In this document: positions 10,708 to 21,984 of the stretch, one piece after another
How the letters are laid out: every line of letters starts with the position of its first letter
Position numbering within the stretch: position 1 is the stretch's first letter
NCBI GenBank assembly: GCA_903865015.1
Contig: CAIPID010000254.1
Coordinates: 1-41,077 of the forward strand
Reading direction: 5' to 3'
DNA length: 41,077 nucleotides
Source of the DNA: an uncultured beta proteobacterium
GTDB lineage: Bacteria > Pseudomonadota > Gammaproteobacteria > Burkholderiales > Burkholderiaceae_B
Notes under the pieces: model-generated
The model's database searches: none
The model's input: the letters and a program-made list of their open reading frames with translations, nothing else
What the model was told of the DNA's origin: nothing
Translations under genes and position numbers: made by a program

Positions 10708-11906
10708 TTAAAGACCTGCAAGGTAAACGCATCGTACTGGGTTTGAGTGGCGGCATTGCCTGCTACAAGTCCGCTGAACTCGTGCGCCGCATAATCGATC
10801 TGGGCGCGACAGTCGACGTGGTCATGACAGACGCCGCGACGCACTTCATCACAGCCGTCACGATGCAAGCCCTGTCAGGACGTCCGGTATTTCTCGATGC
10901 CTGGGATGCACGCATTCCAAACAATATGCCACACATCGATCTGACGCGTGGAGCGGATGCGATATTGATCGCACCGGCCTCGGCGGACTTTATGGCCAAG
11001 CTCGTCCAGGGCCGGGCGGATGATTTGCTATCGACCCTGTGCCTAGCGCGTGCGTGCCCCCTGCTTGTCGCACCTGCCATGAATCGCGAGATGTGGGCCG
11101 CAGCCCCCACGCAACGCAATGTCGAACAATTAAAACTTGATGGCGTCAAAATTCTCGGTCCCGGCAACGGTGATCAGGCATGTGGCGAAACCGGTGACGG
11201 GCGAATGCTTGAACCCGCGCAATTACTCGCTGAGCTGATTGGATTTTTTCAGCCTAAATTACTCGCGGGTAAACGCGTCATGATCACAGCGGGCCCAACT
11301 GTCGAGCCCATCGACCCGGTACGCGTGATCAGCAACAGGTCCTCAGGCAAAACCGGTTATGCGCTTGCGCGTGCCGCATGGGAAGCCGGTGCAGACGTCA
11401 CCCTGATCTCGGGCCCCACCGCATTAATTACGCCGTATGGCGTGACACGCATCGATGTAGAGACCGCCCAGCAGATGCATGACGCCGTGCTTGCAAGCGC
11501 TGCCGAGCACGATATTTTTATAGCGGTCGCTGCCGTCGCGGATTGGCGCGTGGCGAATGTTGCGACAGACAAGATCAAAAAAGATGGAAATCAGACGCCT
11601 GAGCTTTCATTCATCCCCAACCCAGATATCCTCGCGGCTGTTGCCAAACTGCCTGACGGTCCGTGGTGCGTAGGTTTTGCCGCCGAAACTGAACGTCTAT
11701 CTGAATTCGCCCACGAAAAACGCCTGCGCAAAGGTATCCCCATGCTGATTGGCAACCTCGCTCAGCATGTGATGGATGCAGACCACACCACCGTATCCAT
11801 TTTTGATATGCATGGCGAGCATCCATTGCCGTCTAGTGGCAAACAAAATATTGCTCGCCAACTGATACAAGCGATATCAACACGTATCACAGGTACACAG
11901 GCCTGA
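10704..11906 (+). CDS. coaBC: Bifunctional phosphopantothenoylcysteine decarboxylase / phosphopantothenate-cysteine ligase
   Basis: [54 protein letters not shown]. Confidence 0.95.
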   Translation: MIKDLQGKRIVLGLSGGIACYKSAELVRRIIDLGATVDVVMTDAATHFITAVTMQALSGRPVFLDAWDARIPNNMPHIDLTRGADAILIAPASADFMAKLVQGRADDLLSTLCLARACPLLVAPAMNREMWAAAPTQRNVEQLKLDGVKILGPGNGDQACGETGDGRMLEPAQLLAELIGFFQPKLLAGKRVMITAGPTVEPIDPVRVISNRSSGKTGYALARAAWEAGADVTLISGPTALITPYGVTRIDVETAQQMHDAVLASAAEHDIFIAVAAVADWRVANVATDKIKKDGNQTPELSFIPNPDILAAVAKLPDGPWCVGFAAETERLSEFAHEKRLRKGIPMLIGNLAQHVMDADHTTVSIFDMHGEHPLPSSGKQNIARQLIQAISTRITGTQA

Positions 11907-11924
11907 TCAGGCCGTGATGAGCCT

Positions 11925-12461
11925 ATGGAAGCGCTCATTGAACACATTACAGAATTTATTCGCCAGAACCAGATCTGGGCGGGGCCCATCATCGGTTTGA
12001 TGACCTTTGGCGAGTCGATGTTTATCATCGGCATTCTGATTCCTGCAACCGCCCTGTTGCTCGTGACCGGTGGACTGGTGGCAAGCGGCACACTGCCTTT
12101 GATGCCAATCCTCTTATGGGGATATGCAGGCGCGTTACTCGGTGACGCATTGTCCTTCTGGCTAGGCCGGTGGGTGGGGCCTAGCGTGCTGCGCTGCAAA
12201 CCCCTTTCCACACATCGCAGAACCGTCGCACGTGCCCGATTGCTGTTCTATCGTTACGGTTTTTTTGCAGTATTGCTTGGACGATTTTTAGGACCTATAC
12301 GAAGCACGATTCCAACGGTTGCGGGCGTCATGGGAATGCCAGAATATAAATTCCAGCTGGCAAATCTTATCTCTGCTTTGTTCTGGGTTCCTGCGTTGCT
12401 TGCGCCCGGCTATATGGCAATTCACGCCACAGAATCTTTTAATTTTTTCAAACTCTTCTGA
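11925..12461 (+). CDS. DedA-family membrane protein
   Basis: 178 aa; [33 protein letters not shown]; multiple TM segments. Confidence 0.85.
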   Translation: MEALIEHITEFIRQNQIWAGPIIGLMTFGESMFIIGILIPATALLLVTGGLVASGTLPLMPILLWGYAGALLGDALSFWLGRWVGPSVLRCKPLSTHRRTVARARLLFYRYGFFAVLLGRFLGPIRSTIPTVAGVMGMPEYKFQLANLISALFWVPALLAPGYMAIHATESFNFFKLF

Positions 12462-12472
12462 TTTCAAAAACC

Positions 12473-12922
12473 ATGAAACCTGTCGATCTCAAAATACTCG
12501 ATGCGCGTATGCGTGAACAATTACCTGCCTACGGCACGCCTGGTTCTGCAGGTCTGGACTTAAGAGCATGTCTCGATGCCCCGCTGGTCATAGAACCCGG
12601 CGCCACGCAACTGGTTCCAACAGGTCTGGCCATCCATATTGCCGATCCTGGATACGCAGCGGTCATATTGCCTCGCTCTGGATTGGGACATAAGCACGGC
12701 ATCGTGCTCGGCAATCTGGTGGGCTTGATTGACTCGGACTATCAAGGCCCCTTGATGGTTTCGGCCTGGAACCGCAGCAATATCGCCTACACATTGCAAC
12801 CAATGGAAAGACTCGCGCAACTTGTTGTATTGCCAGTGGCGCAGGTGCAATTTAATCTTGTTGAGGATTTCGATGCCTCTGCGCGCGGGACTGGCGGTTT
12901 TGGCAGTACAGGTAAAAGCTAA
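12473..12922 (+). CDS. dut: Deoxyuridine 5'-triphosphate nucleotidohydrolase
   Basis: 149 aa; [58 protein letters not shown]. Confidence 0.96.
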   Translation: MKPVDLKILDARMREQLPAYGTPGSAGLDLRACLDAPLVIEPGATQLVPTGLAIHIADPGYAAVILPRSGLGHKHGIVLGNLVGLIDSDYQGPLMVSAWNRSNIAYTLQPMERLAQLVVLPVAQVQFNLVEDFDASARGTGGFGSTGKS

Positions 12923-13851
12923 TCGGCCAGCCATCGGGCATCGAGCCAGTCGCCACAGACAACGGCAGCTTTCATACATTGCACGAGGGTTGACTCTACG
13001 CAGTGCACCGAGGCGGTCGTCTGCCTATTAGCAGGGAGAGCCAGTACTATTTTGCGTTTGAGAGTCGGTTCAATCAATGGTGCGGCGGTCAACACTCCGC
13101 GCGCGATATCGTCGGCGACCGCAATGCCTGGCAAGATCGTCAAGCCGTGTCCTGAAATCACCAGACTTTTCTGAATACTCATCGCATTCGTTTCGGCGAT
13201 CACCATCAATTGCAGCCCAATCAGTGTGGCTGCGTTTTCGACAAGGCTGCGCAGACCGTGCGGCGCACTGGGTAAAACCAAAGGTCTGCCTGCCAACTCA
13301 GCCAACGGCATGGGGTTTTCTGCAAGCAAACCCGATGCGGGCAAACCTACAATCCAGAGACTTTCTTCGAGTAGTGGTTTAACTTGAATCGAAGGCGTGT
13401 GTTTGGGGTCATACAACAAGGCCAAATCAATTTCACCATCCTCAAGCCAACGCTGGAGATGTCCCGCGTAACCAACCGAAATACGCACACGGATCCCAGG
13501 ATAATGTGACGCAAGGGCGTTAACCAGCGCGCTGGCCAACAAATCACTCGTACTGGGCAACAGACCAACCGTTACGATCCCACCAATCGAGCCTTTGGAT
13601 GGACATATCTCCGCCCGAGCGCGATCCAGCTCATGCAAGACGCGACGTGCATACTCGACAAGCGTGCGGCCCGCCTCGGTTAACTCCATACCGTGACGGC
13701 CACGCTCAAAAAGACTCGCCCCGAGATCTTCCTCGAGCAGTCGCAATTGACGTGAAACGGCAGGCTGAACAATATTGAGCAGTGTTGCCGCACGCGTGAC
13801 ATTGCCTGTTTCTGCAACCGTCACTAAAGCACGAAGTTGTTTGAAATCCAA
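12919..13851 (-). CDS. LysR-family transcriptional regulator
   Basis: N-terminal [53 protein letters not shown]; 310 aa. Confidence 0.92.
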   Translation of the reverse strand: MDFKQLRALVTVAETGNVTRAATLLNIVQPAVSRQLRLLEEDLGASLFERGRHGMELTEAGRTLVEYARRVLHELDRARAEICPSKGSIGGIVTVGLLPSTSDLLASALVNALASHYPGIRVRISVGYAGHLQRWLEDGEIDLALLYDPKHTPSIQVKPLLEESLWIVGLPASGLLAENPMPLAELAGRPLVLPSAPHGLRSLVENAATLIGLQLMVIAETNAMSIQKSLVISGHGLTILPGIAVADDIARGVLTAAPLIEPTLKRKIVLALPANRQTTASVHCVESTLVQCMKAAVVCGDWLDARWLAD

Positions 13852-13906
13852 AGTGCTTATACCTATGCAAACTCAAGAATGAAACAAACGATCGCGTTTG
13901 GCTTAT

Positions 13907-14560
13907 TCAAGGCGCCAGGCGGTCCTTGATCCACTCATTTTGGTCGCTTAGACGATAACAAATTCTGTCATGCAAGCGTGAAGGACGGCCTTGCCAGAAC
14001 TCCCAGTAATCGGGAACGAGTCGATAACCCCCCCAGTGTGGTGGACGTGGGGGATTCATACCAAACTTCATGCCGTATTCCGCCGCTTTGGCGACGATGG
14101 AGGTGCGTCCGTTAATCACTGTACTTTGAGGAGATGCCCAAGCACCGATGCGACTAGCAAGTGGTCTGGTCGCATAGTACTCGTCCGACTCCGCCGCATC
14201 GACTTTTTCTACACGGCCTTCGATACGGACAACGCGCTCCATCTCGACCCAGTGGAACTGAAGTGATGCAAAGGGAGTGCCTTCGAGCTCCCGGCCTTTG
14301 CGGCTTTGATAATTTGTAAACCAGACAATGCCGCGCGCATCACAGCCTTTGATCAAAACGATACGGCTAGACGGACGGCCATTGCTGCCAACCGTTGCTA
14401 ACGTCATTGCATTGGGTTCTGGAATGTTGTGCTCGAAAGCCTCATTAAGCCAGGACTGAAATTGTTTGAGCGGCTCGTTCGCCACCTCGTGCTCTTCAAG
14501 AGATCCAAGCTCATAACTTTTACGTAAGTCAGACAAAGGCGTTTTATTGCTCATGTTCAA
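13907..14560 (-). CDS. pdxH: Pyridoxamine 5'-phosphate oxidase
   Basis: [74 protein letters not shown]. Confidence 0.95.
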   Translation of the reverse strand: MNMSNKTPLSDLRKSYELGSLEEHEVANEPLKQFQSWLNEAFEHNIPEPNAMTLATVGSNGRPSSRIVLIKGCDARGIVWFTNYQSRKGRELEGTPFASLQFHWVEMERVVRIEGRVEKVDAAESDEYYATRPLASRIGAWASPQSTVINGRTSIVAKAAEYGMKFGMNPPRPPHWGGYRLVPDYWEFWQGRPSRLHDRICYRLSDQNEWIKDRLAP

Positions 14561-14593
14561 ATCCCTTTAGACTCAATGCGCGCTATACAAGAA

Positions 14594-15748
14594 CTACTGC
14601 GCATAAGAAAATTTGCCATTTTTAATGGTCGCCATCACACGGGCACGCTGATCAAAACCCTGGTGATCGGTTGGCGTTACATTCAGCACGCCATTCGGTA
14701 CGGTCAGATCTTTGGTATTCTCAAGCGCATCGCGTAATGCCTGGCGAAACTCAATGGTCGAGGGTTTGGCACCAGATTTCAGTGCGCGAGCAACCGCCTG
14801 ATCGAGCAACACCCATGCACCCATGGCATCACCAGCAAACTGCGTCATCGTATTCGGGCCATACTTGTCTTCGTAGCGATCGGTGAACTCCAGCGCCACC
14901 CGACGCACAGGGTTGGATTCAGGCAGTTCGCGCGCGACAACGCCTGGCCCCGTGGGGAATAATGTGCCCTCCACATCACGACCGCCGAGTTGCAGAAACT
15001 CGAGCGTACCAATACCATGCGTTTGGTAAATCAAACCTTTATAGCCACGACCCACTAAAGTTTTTTGCGGCAATGCGGCTGGTGTACCAGAGCCTGCGAT
15101 CAAAATAGCTTGAGGTTGTGCGGCGATTAGTTTTAAAACCTGGCCAGTCACAGACTGGTCTGTGCGCTGAAAAGACTCGTGCGCAACGATCTCTGGATTA
15201 CCCGCTGCAGCAGCCGAAAACTCCTTAGCCCAGCCCTCGCCATAAGAATCGGCAAACCCGATGAAACCGACCTTTTTAATACCACGACGGCGCATGTCTT
15301 CTACGAGTGCAGTGGCCATCAGCGCATCGTTTTGCGGTAATTTGAACGCCCACTTTCTCTTGGGATCCGACAGTGGCGTCACAATCGAGGAGGAAGCAGC
15401 CAGTGCAATCATGGGCGTACTCGACTCCTGGAGCACATCGAGTGCGGCTAATGCGGCAGGCGTGATATTCGGACCTACAATTGCATCGACTTTATTTTCC
15501 GAGGTCAGTTTGCGAAAATTCTTGACCGCCTGGCTCACATCGGTCGCATCATCCAGAATGACATAACGCGCGGGCTGACCGCCAAGCGTGTCAGGCCAGA
15601 GCTTGATCGCGTTGGCAGATTGAATACCAATTGCCGCTGCCGGTCCGGTTGTGGAAATATCCACACCGATCACGATTTCAGCGATCGACGGGATTGCAAA
15701 CAATCCGGTGGCACAAAAAGCTATTAATCGCCGTTTAAGATGCAACAT
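14594..15748 (-). CDS. Periplasmic substrate-binding protein of branched-chain amino-acid/amide ABC type (orphan)
   Basis: 384 aa; N-terminal signal peptide, IGVDISTTGPAAAIGIQSANAIKLW, VDAIVGPNITPAALAAL, KVGFIGFADSYGEGW. No permease or ATPase genes adjacent. Confidence 0.85.
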   Translation of the reverse strand: MLHLKRRLIAFCATGLFAIPSIAEIVIGVDISTTGPAAAIGIQSANAIKLWPDTLGGQPARYVILDDATDVSQAVKNFRKLTSENKVDAIVGPNITPAALAALDVLQESSTPMIALAASSSIVTPLSDPKRKWAFKLPQNDALMATALVEDMRRRGIKKVGFIGFADSYGEGWAKEFSAAAAGNPEIVAHESFQRTDQSVTGQVLKLIAAQPQAILIAGSGTPAALPQKTLVGRGYKGLIYQTHGIGTLEFLQLGGRDVEGTLFPTGPGVVARELPESNPVRRVALEFTDRYEDKYGPNTMTQFAGDAMGAWVLLDQAVARALKSGAKPSTIEFRQALRDALENTKDLTVPNGVLNVTPTDHQGFDQRARVMATIKNGKFSYAQ

Positions 15749-15766
15749 TGATCCTCCTTAGTGAAC

Positions 15767-16366
15767 TTAAATTCCAGTGCACTGGGCACCGTTTGGCATG
15801 GCACGCGTCTCAAGCGCCTCTGCAATCTGGGCGGAGAGTTGCTGAGTATTTTTTTGCTGTCCGGTAACCAGTGCCGATACGCCTACCGAAACGGGTTGCT
15901 GCAGGCGTGTAAAGCAAGTCATGACTTTGTTGGATCCAGCAAAGCGAATACGCCATAGGGCATGAATCGCCACATATTGACCAGGAACCATATCAAAACG
16001 CTGCACATCAACCTGGACACGCGTCACACCCGAGTCGCCTACACCAGCAGCCAGATTTTGAACGGGAGGCATGCCGATACGGGTCGTTAACTCTAGGGAC
16101 AGTGCAGTCCTAAGATGCGAGGACAAGGGTGCCGTCCATAAATCGTTCGCGAGCACCAGTACGCGTCCATCGGATTGCTGCACCACTAATGAGGCCAGAT
16201 CAGCTTCGGGAGGGACTGAGACATCCGAAAGCGCGTAAGGTCCCACTGCCTTGACAGCGGGCACTTCCGAACTGGACATCGGGGGGCTCAGCGTGTAGTT
16301 GAATGCCGCAGGTGAACCGCATCCAGCAAGCACAAGACTTGCGAGCATCATCATCAAAATTTTCAT
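15767..16366 (-). CDS. pqiC: PqiC/YmbA-type ABC transport auxiliary lipoprotein
   Basis: Lipobox LVLAGCGSP, 199 aa, overlaps the 3' end of the pqiB-like gene by 4 bp. Confidence 0.82.
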   Translation of the reverse strand: MKILMMMLASLVLAGCGSPAAFNYTLSPPMSSSEVPAVKAVGPYALSDVSVPPEADLASLVVQQSDGRVLVLANDLWTAPLSSHLRTALSLELTTRIGMPPVQNLAAGVGDSGVTRVQVDVQRFDMVPGQYVAIHALWRIRFAGSNKVMTCFTRLQQPVSVGVSALVTGQQKNTQQLSAQIAEALETRAMPNGAQCTGI

Positions 16367-18012
16367 TTCGCAGTCGCTCCAAGAGTATCGCGAGAATAAG
16401 GCTGACCTGTCCGACCCCGAATAAGTGAGTCAGGTTGTGACTGTAGTGAATCTGTCAAGACACGCAAGGATTTCAAACTACGTTTGATATCCTCAAGGGC
16501 AGCATCTATATTCGCTGGCAACGGACTACCCGGAGCGATCATGCCATCGAGATTCTTGAAACTCGACTCCACTTGAACAAGGGCTGAGGCCAGCTTGGGC
16601 GTAACCTGTTTATTCAAATCAATGGTCAGGACTTTAAATTCCTTAAGCGTCTCATTAAGCTCTTTACCAATGGAATCGAAAGGTATCTTTTCCAGCTTAG
16701 CCATGATGTTGGACAGATTTTGTTGCAGCTTATCCAGATCATCGGCTTCAATCGTGGGCATTTCAAAAGGCAAGGCCGTTTTGTAGCGCCCACCTTTTGG
16801 CACTTGAGGAAAATCAGCCAGAGCAATATACAACTGACCTGTCAGAATATTGGCACTACGCAGCTGTGCACGCAAACCACGACTTGCCAGCATGGCCAGA
16901 GACTTCGCGACCTCCTCAGGAGTGCGATCGACCATCTTCATATCGGTATAAATAGTACCCAGACGTTCTGGATAAAGTGTGGCGGCAACATGTGTGAAAA
17001 ACTTGCGCTTGATTGGATCAAAGTCAAGATCCACGGCATTCACAATACCAATGTCGACGCCTTGAAACTCAACATTCGCGCCGATCTTTAGCCCGCGCGA
17101 GGGTTGATCGAAACGCATATCGATTGGCACCGCGATCCCCTCGGGAACCAACTCGGCAGCACGTCTGGTGTCGTAGAGCTTAAAGACCTCGGTTGATTTG
17201 ACCTGGTCTTCGCCTTTGCCAAAGGATGCAAATGAAACTCCACCTGCGATCAGTGAAACCAGCGATTGCGTATTCACCTGCACACCTTCCGAGCTAAGCG
17301 TGATATCAATACCGCTTTCATTCCAGAAACGCGTGCTTTGATTCACATACTTGTCGTAGGGCGCATCGACAAACACTTCAAGATCGACATATTTACCGAC
17401 TCGATCAAGTTTGAAGCTTGTCACCATGCCAACTTGAATACGACGATAAAAAATAGGTGAGCCTGCGCCCAGGGAACCAAGATCAGGAGCGCGCAATTTG
17501 AATTTAGATCCAGGGCGATCACTTGTAATCGGAGGAGGCTCTTCAAGACCAATGAATTCCGTTTGATTCGAACTGGTATTTAACGCATCGTTCGTATCGG
17601 TTTCGATGTAAACGCCAGACAACAATGTTGATAATCCAGACACGCCTCCTAAACCCACCCTTGGTTTAACGATCCAGAATCGCGTGCCTGTATGCGCTAG
17701 GCCAGCAGCGTCTTTTGAAAGTTCTGCATCCACAATCACGGAGTCTCGTTTGGGACTCAATCTGATCGCTTTGACCATGCCAATGACCACGTCTCGATAA
17801 CGGATCTGCGTTTTACCCACCTCAAGACCGGAGGCAGATTCAAAAAAAATCGAAATTTTAGGTCCCTGCTTGGAAACAGAATTCCAGATGATCGACAAAC
17901 CTACGAGTGCTGCGACGATGGGAATGAGCCATACCCAGGCAAGATTGCGTTTAGGTTTACGTGACACACGCGGCAGAGGCAAAGCGCCTGTTGGGCTGGA
18001 TGACTCAGGCAT
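16363..18012 (-). CDS. pqiB: PqiB-like MlaD/MCE-domain protein
   Basis: 549 aa; N-terminal TM (WVWLIPIVAALVGLSIIW), repeated MCE segments (ISIFFESASGLEVGKTQIRYRDVVIGMVKAI; GSPIFYRRIQVGMVTSF; GLKIGANVEFQGVDIGIVNAV). Confidence 0.88.
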   Translation of the reverse strand: MPESSSPTGALPLPRVSRKPKRNLAWVWLIPIVAALVGLSIIWNSVSKQGPKISIFFESASGLEVGKTQIRYRDVVIGMVKAIRLSPKRDSVIVDAELSKDAAGLAHTGTRFWIVKPRVGLGGVSGLSTLLSGVYIETDTNDALNTSSNQTEFIGLEEPPPITSDRPGSKFKLRAPDLGSLGAGSPIFYRRIQVGMVTSFKLDRVGKYVDLEVFVDAPYDKYVNQSTRFWNESGIDITLSSEGVQVNTQSLVSLIAGGVSFASFGKGEDQVKSTEVFKLYDTRRAAELVPEGIAVPIDMRFDQPSRGLKIGANVEFQGVDIGIVNAVDLDFDPIKRKFFTHVAATLYPERLGTIYTDMKMVDRTPEEVAKSLAMLASRGLRAQLRSANILTGQLYIALADFPQVPKGGRYKTALPFEMPTIEADDLDKLQQNLSNIMAKLEKIPFDSIGKELNETLKEFKVLTIDLNKQVTPKLASALVQVESSFKNLDGMIAPGSPLPANIDAALEDIKRSLKSLRVLTDSLQSQPDSLIRGRTGQPYSRDTLGATAK

Positions 18013-18047
18013 GCAGGCAACTCCTTAAAGCAAAACGTAGAATAATT

Positions 18048-19226
18048 TTAGTGGGTAGATTCAAGATCAGCTCGCTTCAGATGTTTTCGATGGCCGGCCA
18101 AACGCCACGCAAGACGTGGGTCAAAACCCATCGCGGCAAGCATGGTCAGAATCACTACCCCGCCAAATGCAGCAGCGCCACCACCAGGCTCGATGCTGAG
18201 TAACGAACCAAAATGCCCCAAAGCCGACAATAGTATAACGACGAAAACATCGAGCATTGACCACTGTCCAATGAACTCCACAATCACATACAAATGCGTT
18301 CTCTGACGCAGTTTGATACCTGTGCGCTGCTGCGTCAGAAACACCAGCATTCCTAGTGCGACAAGTTTAAATAGGGGCACGACAACACTGGCGATGAATA
18401 CCACCAGTGCGATATCCCAAGATCCCATATGCCAGAGTTCAATAACACCACCCATGATGGTGTGTGCGGAGTCACTGCCCATCGATGATACTTTCATGAT
18501 GGGCAACATATTGGCCGGAATATATAGAATGATAGCCCCCAGCATCAGTGCCCAGGTACGCATGATGATGGTTGGTGAGGGAGGCTTGGAAATCGGCGTG
18601 GGCTTTGCAGGCAGATCAAGGTCATGGGCCATCGAACGAATTTTTTCAGAATTCAATCGTGTCAGAGCTGTAATCAGAATAGCGGTCGTCGCTGTCGCAA
18701 ACAAACCAATCCCGGGCGTGAGCGAGGCAAGCCCGGCGAGTTTCACAACCGCAACCATCACCCCCATCAAAAATACCGGAACCATACACCAGGGCTTTAA
18801 GCGATCCACCCAGTGAATGGCCGTCTCGAAAAAGAGCGGTAAACGCCCGACCGCCAGCGCACTAAAAATCCAGACCAACAAACCAAGCTGGCACGCAGGC
18901 AGAAAAAAACCTGCAGCAAACGTGATCGCCGCAACCTCAGGATAACCAACATTCCAGGTAATCACGACCGCATCGATAAATGACGCAGCCTGTCCCGCAC
19001 CTTGCACATACAATGTCGCAACGGGAAAAGCATTAGCCAAGGCAAAACTGATGACCGTAGCAATCAAGACCGCTAACCAGGCACCCGCTGAAAACACAGC
19101 ATAGGTCTCAAGCGTACTGCCACAACGAAAGCATGTTGCCCACTCGCCAGGAGCTAGAACAGGACGCTGATATGCAACACCACAGTGATGACAGCTCAAT
19201 CGATGGGGTGTTGCATGATCAGACAT
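18048..19226 (-). CDS. pqiA: PqiA-like paraquat-inducible membrane protein
   Basis: 392 aa; zinc-ribbon CHHCG...CFRCG, two repeated multi-TM PqiA segments. Confidence 0.87.
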   Translation of the reverse strand: MSDHATPHRLSCHHCGVAYQRPVLAPGEWATCFRCGSTLETYAVFSAGAWLAVLIATVISFALANAFPVATLYVQGAGQAASFIDAVVITWNVGYPEVAAITFAAGFFLPACQLGLLVWIFSALAVGRLPLFFETAIHWVDRLKPWCMVPVFLMGVMVAVVKLAGLASLTPGIGLFATATTAILITALTRLNSEKIRSMAHDLDLPAKPTPISKPPSPTIIMRTWALMLGAIILYIPANMLPIMKVSSMGSDSAHTIMGGVIELWHMGSWDIALVVFIASVVVPLFKLVALGMLVFLTQQRTGIKLRQRTHLYVIVEFIGQWSMLDVFVVILLSALGHFGSLLSIEPGGGAAAFGGVVILTMLAAMGFDPRLAWRLAGHRKHLKRADLESTH

Positions 19227-21541
19227 TAGTGAACCAGCTCAGTTTCCTGATCAGATCCTGCCTTACGGGCCTGTGGTTTAGGGGGTAGTTCGCCAAACGT
19301 CAGGACAACCTTGTCCTGATCATCGACATCCACCGTCACGGCTCCGCCGTCCACCAGTTTGCCAAAGAGTAGCTCGTCGGCCAAGGCACGACGTAGCGTG
19401 TCTTGAATCAACCGCTGCATGGGACGCGCGCCCATCAAAGGATCAAAGCCTGCTTTACCCAGATAAGCGCGTAATGCATCGGTAAAGCTCGCCTCCACAC
19501 GCTTGTCGTGGAGTTGATCTTCAAGTTGCATTAAGAACTTATCGACCACCCGCAGAATCACTTCCTGATTCAACGGCGCAAATGGGACGATCGCATCGAG
19601 ACGATTGCGGAACTCTGGTGAAAACAGGCGTTTGATATCCGCCATTTCATCTCCACTCGCACGCGTATTTGAAAAACCTATGTTGGGCTTGTTCAAGGCT
19701 TCGGCGCCTGCGTTGGTTGTCATCACCAAAATGACATTACGGAAATCCGCTTTGCGACCATTATTGTCGGTCAGCGTACCGTGATCCATCACCTGCAGCA
19801 AAATATTAAATACATCTGGATGCGCTTTTTCAATCTCATCAAGCAGCAGCACACAGTGAGGCTGTTTGTTAATCGCCTCAGTCAGCAAGCCGCCCTGATC
19901 GAAACCGACATAACCAGGTGGCGCACCAATCAGGCGCGAGACTGTGTGGCGTTCCATATATTCAGACATATCAAAGCGCAACAGCTCAACACCGAGGGTG
20001 AATGCCAACTGTCTGGCAACCTCGGTTTTACCCACACCCGTCGGACCAGAGAAGAGGAAAGCTCCGATCGGCTTTTCAGGACGCCCGAGACCAGACCGTG
20101 CCATTTTGATTGCCGAAGACAGTGCCTCAATCGCAATATCCTGACCATAGACAACAGTTTTCAAATCACGATCGAGCGTTGCGAGTTTGCTACGATCATC
20201 ATTTGAAACGGTTGCGGGTGGAATACGCGCAATTTTTGAAACAATCGCTTCGATTTCAGTTTTACCTATCACTTTCTTTTGCTTGGAACGCGGCAGCAAG
20301 CGCTGCGCAGCACCGGCCTCGTCAATAACGTCAATCGCCTTGTCAGGCAAATGGCGATCATTAATGTGACGCGCAGAAAGTTCAGCCGCAGCGATCAACG
20401 CTGCCGCAGAGTACTTAACAGAATGATGCGACTCAAAACGGCCTTTTAAGCCACGCAAAATCTGGATGGTTTGCTCAACACTTGGCTCTGGCACATCGAC
20501 TTTCTGAAAACGGCGCGACAACGCAGCATCTTTTTCAAAAACACCTCGAAACTCCGTATAAGTCGTCGCACCAATGCAGCGCAACTGTCCGGAAGACAAA
20601 GCGGGCTTGAGCAGATTCGACGCATCCAGTGTGCCGCCAGAGGCGGAGCCCGCTCCAATCAAAGTATGGATTTCATCGATGAATAAAATAGCTTGAGGGT
20701 TGCCTTTGAGCTGTTTGAGTACGCCTTTGAGACGTTGCTCGAAATCACCCCGGTATTTGGTTCCTGCCAGTAACGCCCCCATGTCGAGAGAGTAAACATG
20801 CGCGTCGTGCAGGACTTCAGGAACTTCGCCCCGCGTGATGCGATAGGCTAAGCCCTCAGCAATCGCTGTTTTACCAACCCCTGCTTCGCCAACCAGCAAA
20901 GGATTATTTTTACGTCGACGGCAAAGTGTCTGAATGACGCGCTCAACCTCGTATTCCCGACCAATCAATGGATCAATCCGGCCCGCAATCGCGTCAGCAT
21001 TCAGATCCTGCGCATACAAATCAAGCGGCGACTGACGTGCCTCAGGCGACTCCTCGCCATTGATCTGCGGTTCTTTATCCGAGGCGGGCGCAGATTCAGC
21101 ACCCTGTTTACTGATTCCGTGCGACAGAAAGTTGACAACATCCAGACGTGATATCCCCTGCTGCTGCAGGTAGTACACGGCGTGCGATTCTTTTTCACCA
21201 AATATTGCGACCAAAACATTCGCACCTGTCACAGGCTTTTTAGAGGCACCACCAGCAGAAACATGCATGATGGCACGCTGGATGACGCGTTGAAATCCAA
21301 GCGTCGGTTGCGTATCCACATCCGAGCCAGCAGGAATGACGGGCGTATTGTCAGTAACAAATTTACGCAATTGGTTACGTAATTCATCCATATCAGTTGA
21401 ACATGCCTTCAACACCTCGATTGCCGCGGCATTATCGAGAAGTGAAAGCAACAAATGCTCAACGGTGATGAATTCGTGGCGAGCCGAACGCGCCTCGACA
21501 AAGGCCATATGCAGGCTGACTTCAAGCTCTTGAGAAATCAC
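19226..21541 (-). CDS. clpA: ATP-dependent Clp protease ATP-binding subunit ClpA
   Basis: 771 aa; two AAA+ modules (GEAGVGKTAIAEG, SGPTGVGKTEVARQ), SEYMERHTVSRLIGAPPGYVGFDQGG. GTG start at 21541 with GGAGG Shine-Dalgarno just upstream. Confidence 0.96.
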   Translation of the reverse strand: MISQELEVSLHMAFVEARSARHEFITVEHLLLSLLDNAAAIEVLKACSTDMDELRNQLRKFVTDNTPVIPAGSDVDTQPTLGFQRVIQRAIMHVSAGGASKKPVTGANVLVAIFGEKESHAVYYLQQQGISRLDVVNFLSHGISKQGAESAPASDKEPQINGEESPEARQSPLDLYAQDLNADAIAGRIDPLIGREYEVERVIQTLCRRRKNNPLLVGEAGVGKTAIAEGLAYRITRGEVPEVLHDAHVYSLDMGALLAGTKYRGDFEQRLKGVLKQLKGNPQAILFIDEIHTLIGAGSASGGTLDASNLLKPALSSGQLRCIGATTYTEFRGVFEKDAALSRRFQKVDVPEPSVEQTIQILRGLKGRFESHHSVKYSAAALIAAAELSARHINDRHLPDKAIDVIDEAGAAQRLLPRSKQKKVIGKTEIEAIVSKIARIPPATVSNDDRSKLATLDRDLKTVVYGQDIAIEALSSAIKMARSGLGRPEKPIGAFLFSGPTGVGKTEVARQLAFTLGVELLRFDMSEYMERHTVSRLIGAPPGYVGFDQGGLLTEAINKQPHCVLLLDEIEKAHPDVFNILLQVMDHGTLTDNNGRKADFRNVILVMTTNAGAEALNKPNIGFSNTRASGDEMADIKRLFSPEFRNRLDAIVPFAPLNQEVILRVVDKFLMQLEDQLHDKRVEASFTDALRAYLGKAGFDPLMGARPMQRLIQDTLRRALADELLFGKLVDGGAVTVDVDDQDKVVLTFGELPPKPQARKAGSDQETELVH

Positions 21542-21663
21542 ATTTCCTCCGACATTCCGGAAAATAATACGTTCTGGATGAATACCATTCTATGCCTATC
21601 GGTATGCTATTAATTTGATAAACAAAGTATTTATTTTGTTAGATCTCTATACAAGATGATTAT

Positions 21664-21984
21664 TTACTCATCGACCGGCTCCATCACACACTGCAAAGGA
21701 TGCTGACTGGCGCGTGCATATTGAGCCACCTGACCGATACGGCTAGCCGCAATATCATGCGGGTAAACCCCACAAACGCCCTTTCCTTCGTGGTGAACTT
21801 GCAACATGATGCGCATGGCATCCTCCTGCCCTTTGCCGAAGAACTTTTGGAGTACCACCACCACGAACTCCATCGGGGTGTAGTCGTCGTTCAATAACAG
21901 CACCCTGTACATAGGAGGAGGTGCCGTTTGGGCAGCCTTTTTTTCTACAACTAAATCAGGCGGTGTGGTGACTTTGCTAGGCAT
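21664..21984 (-). CDS. clpS: ClpS adaptor protein
   Basis: 106 aa; [24 protein letters not shown]...[20 protein letters not shown]. Confidence 0.96.
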   Translation of the reverse strand: MPSKVTTPPDLVVEKKAAQTAPPPMYRVLLLNDDYTPMEFVVVVLQKFFGKGQEDAMRIMLQVHHEGKGVCGVYPHDIAASRIGQVAQYARASQHPLQCVMEPVDE

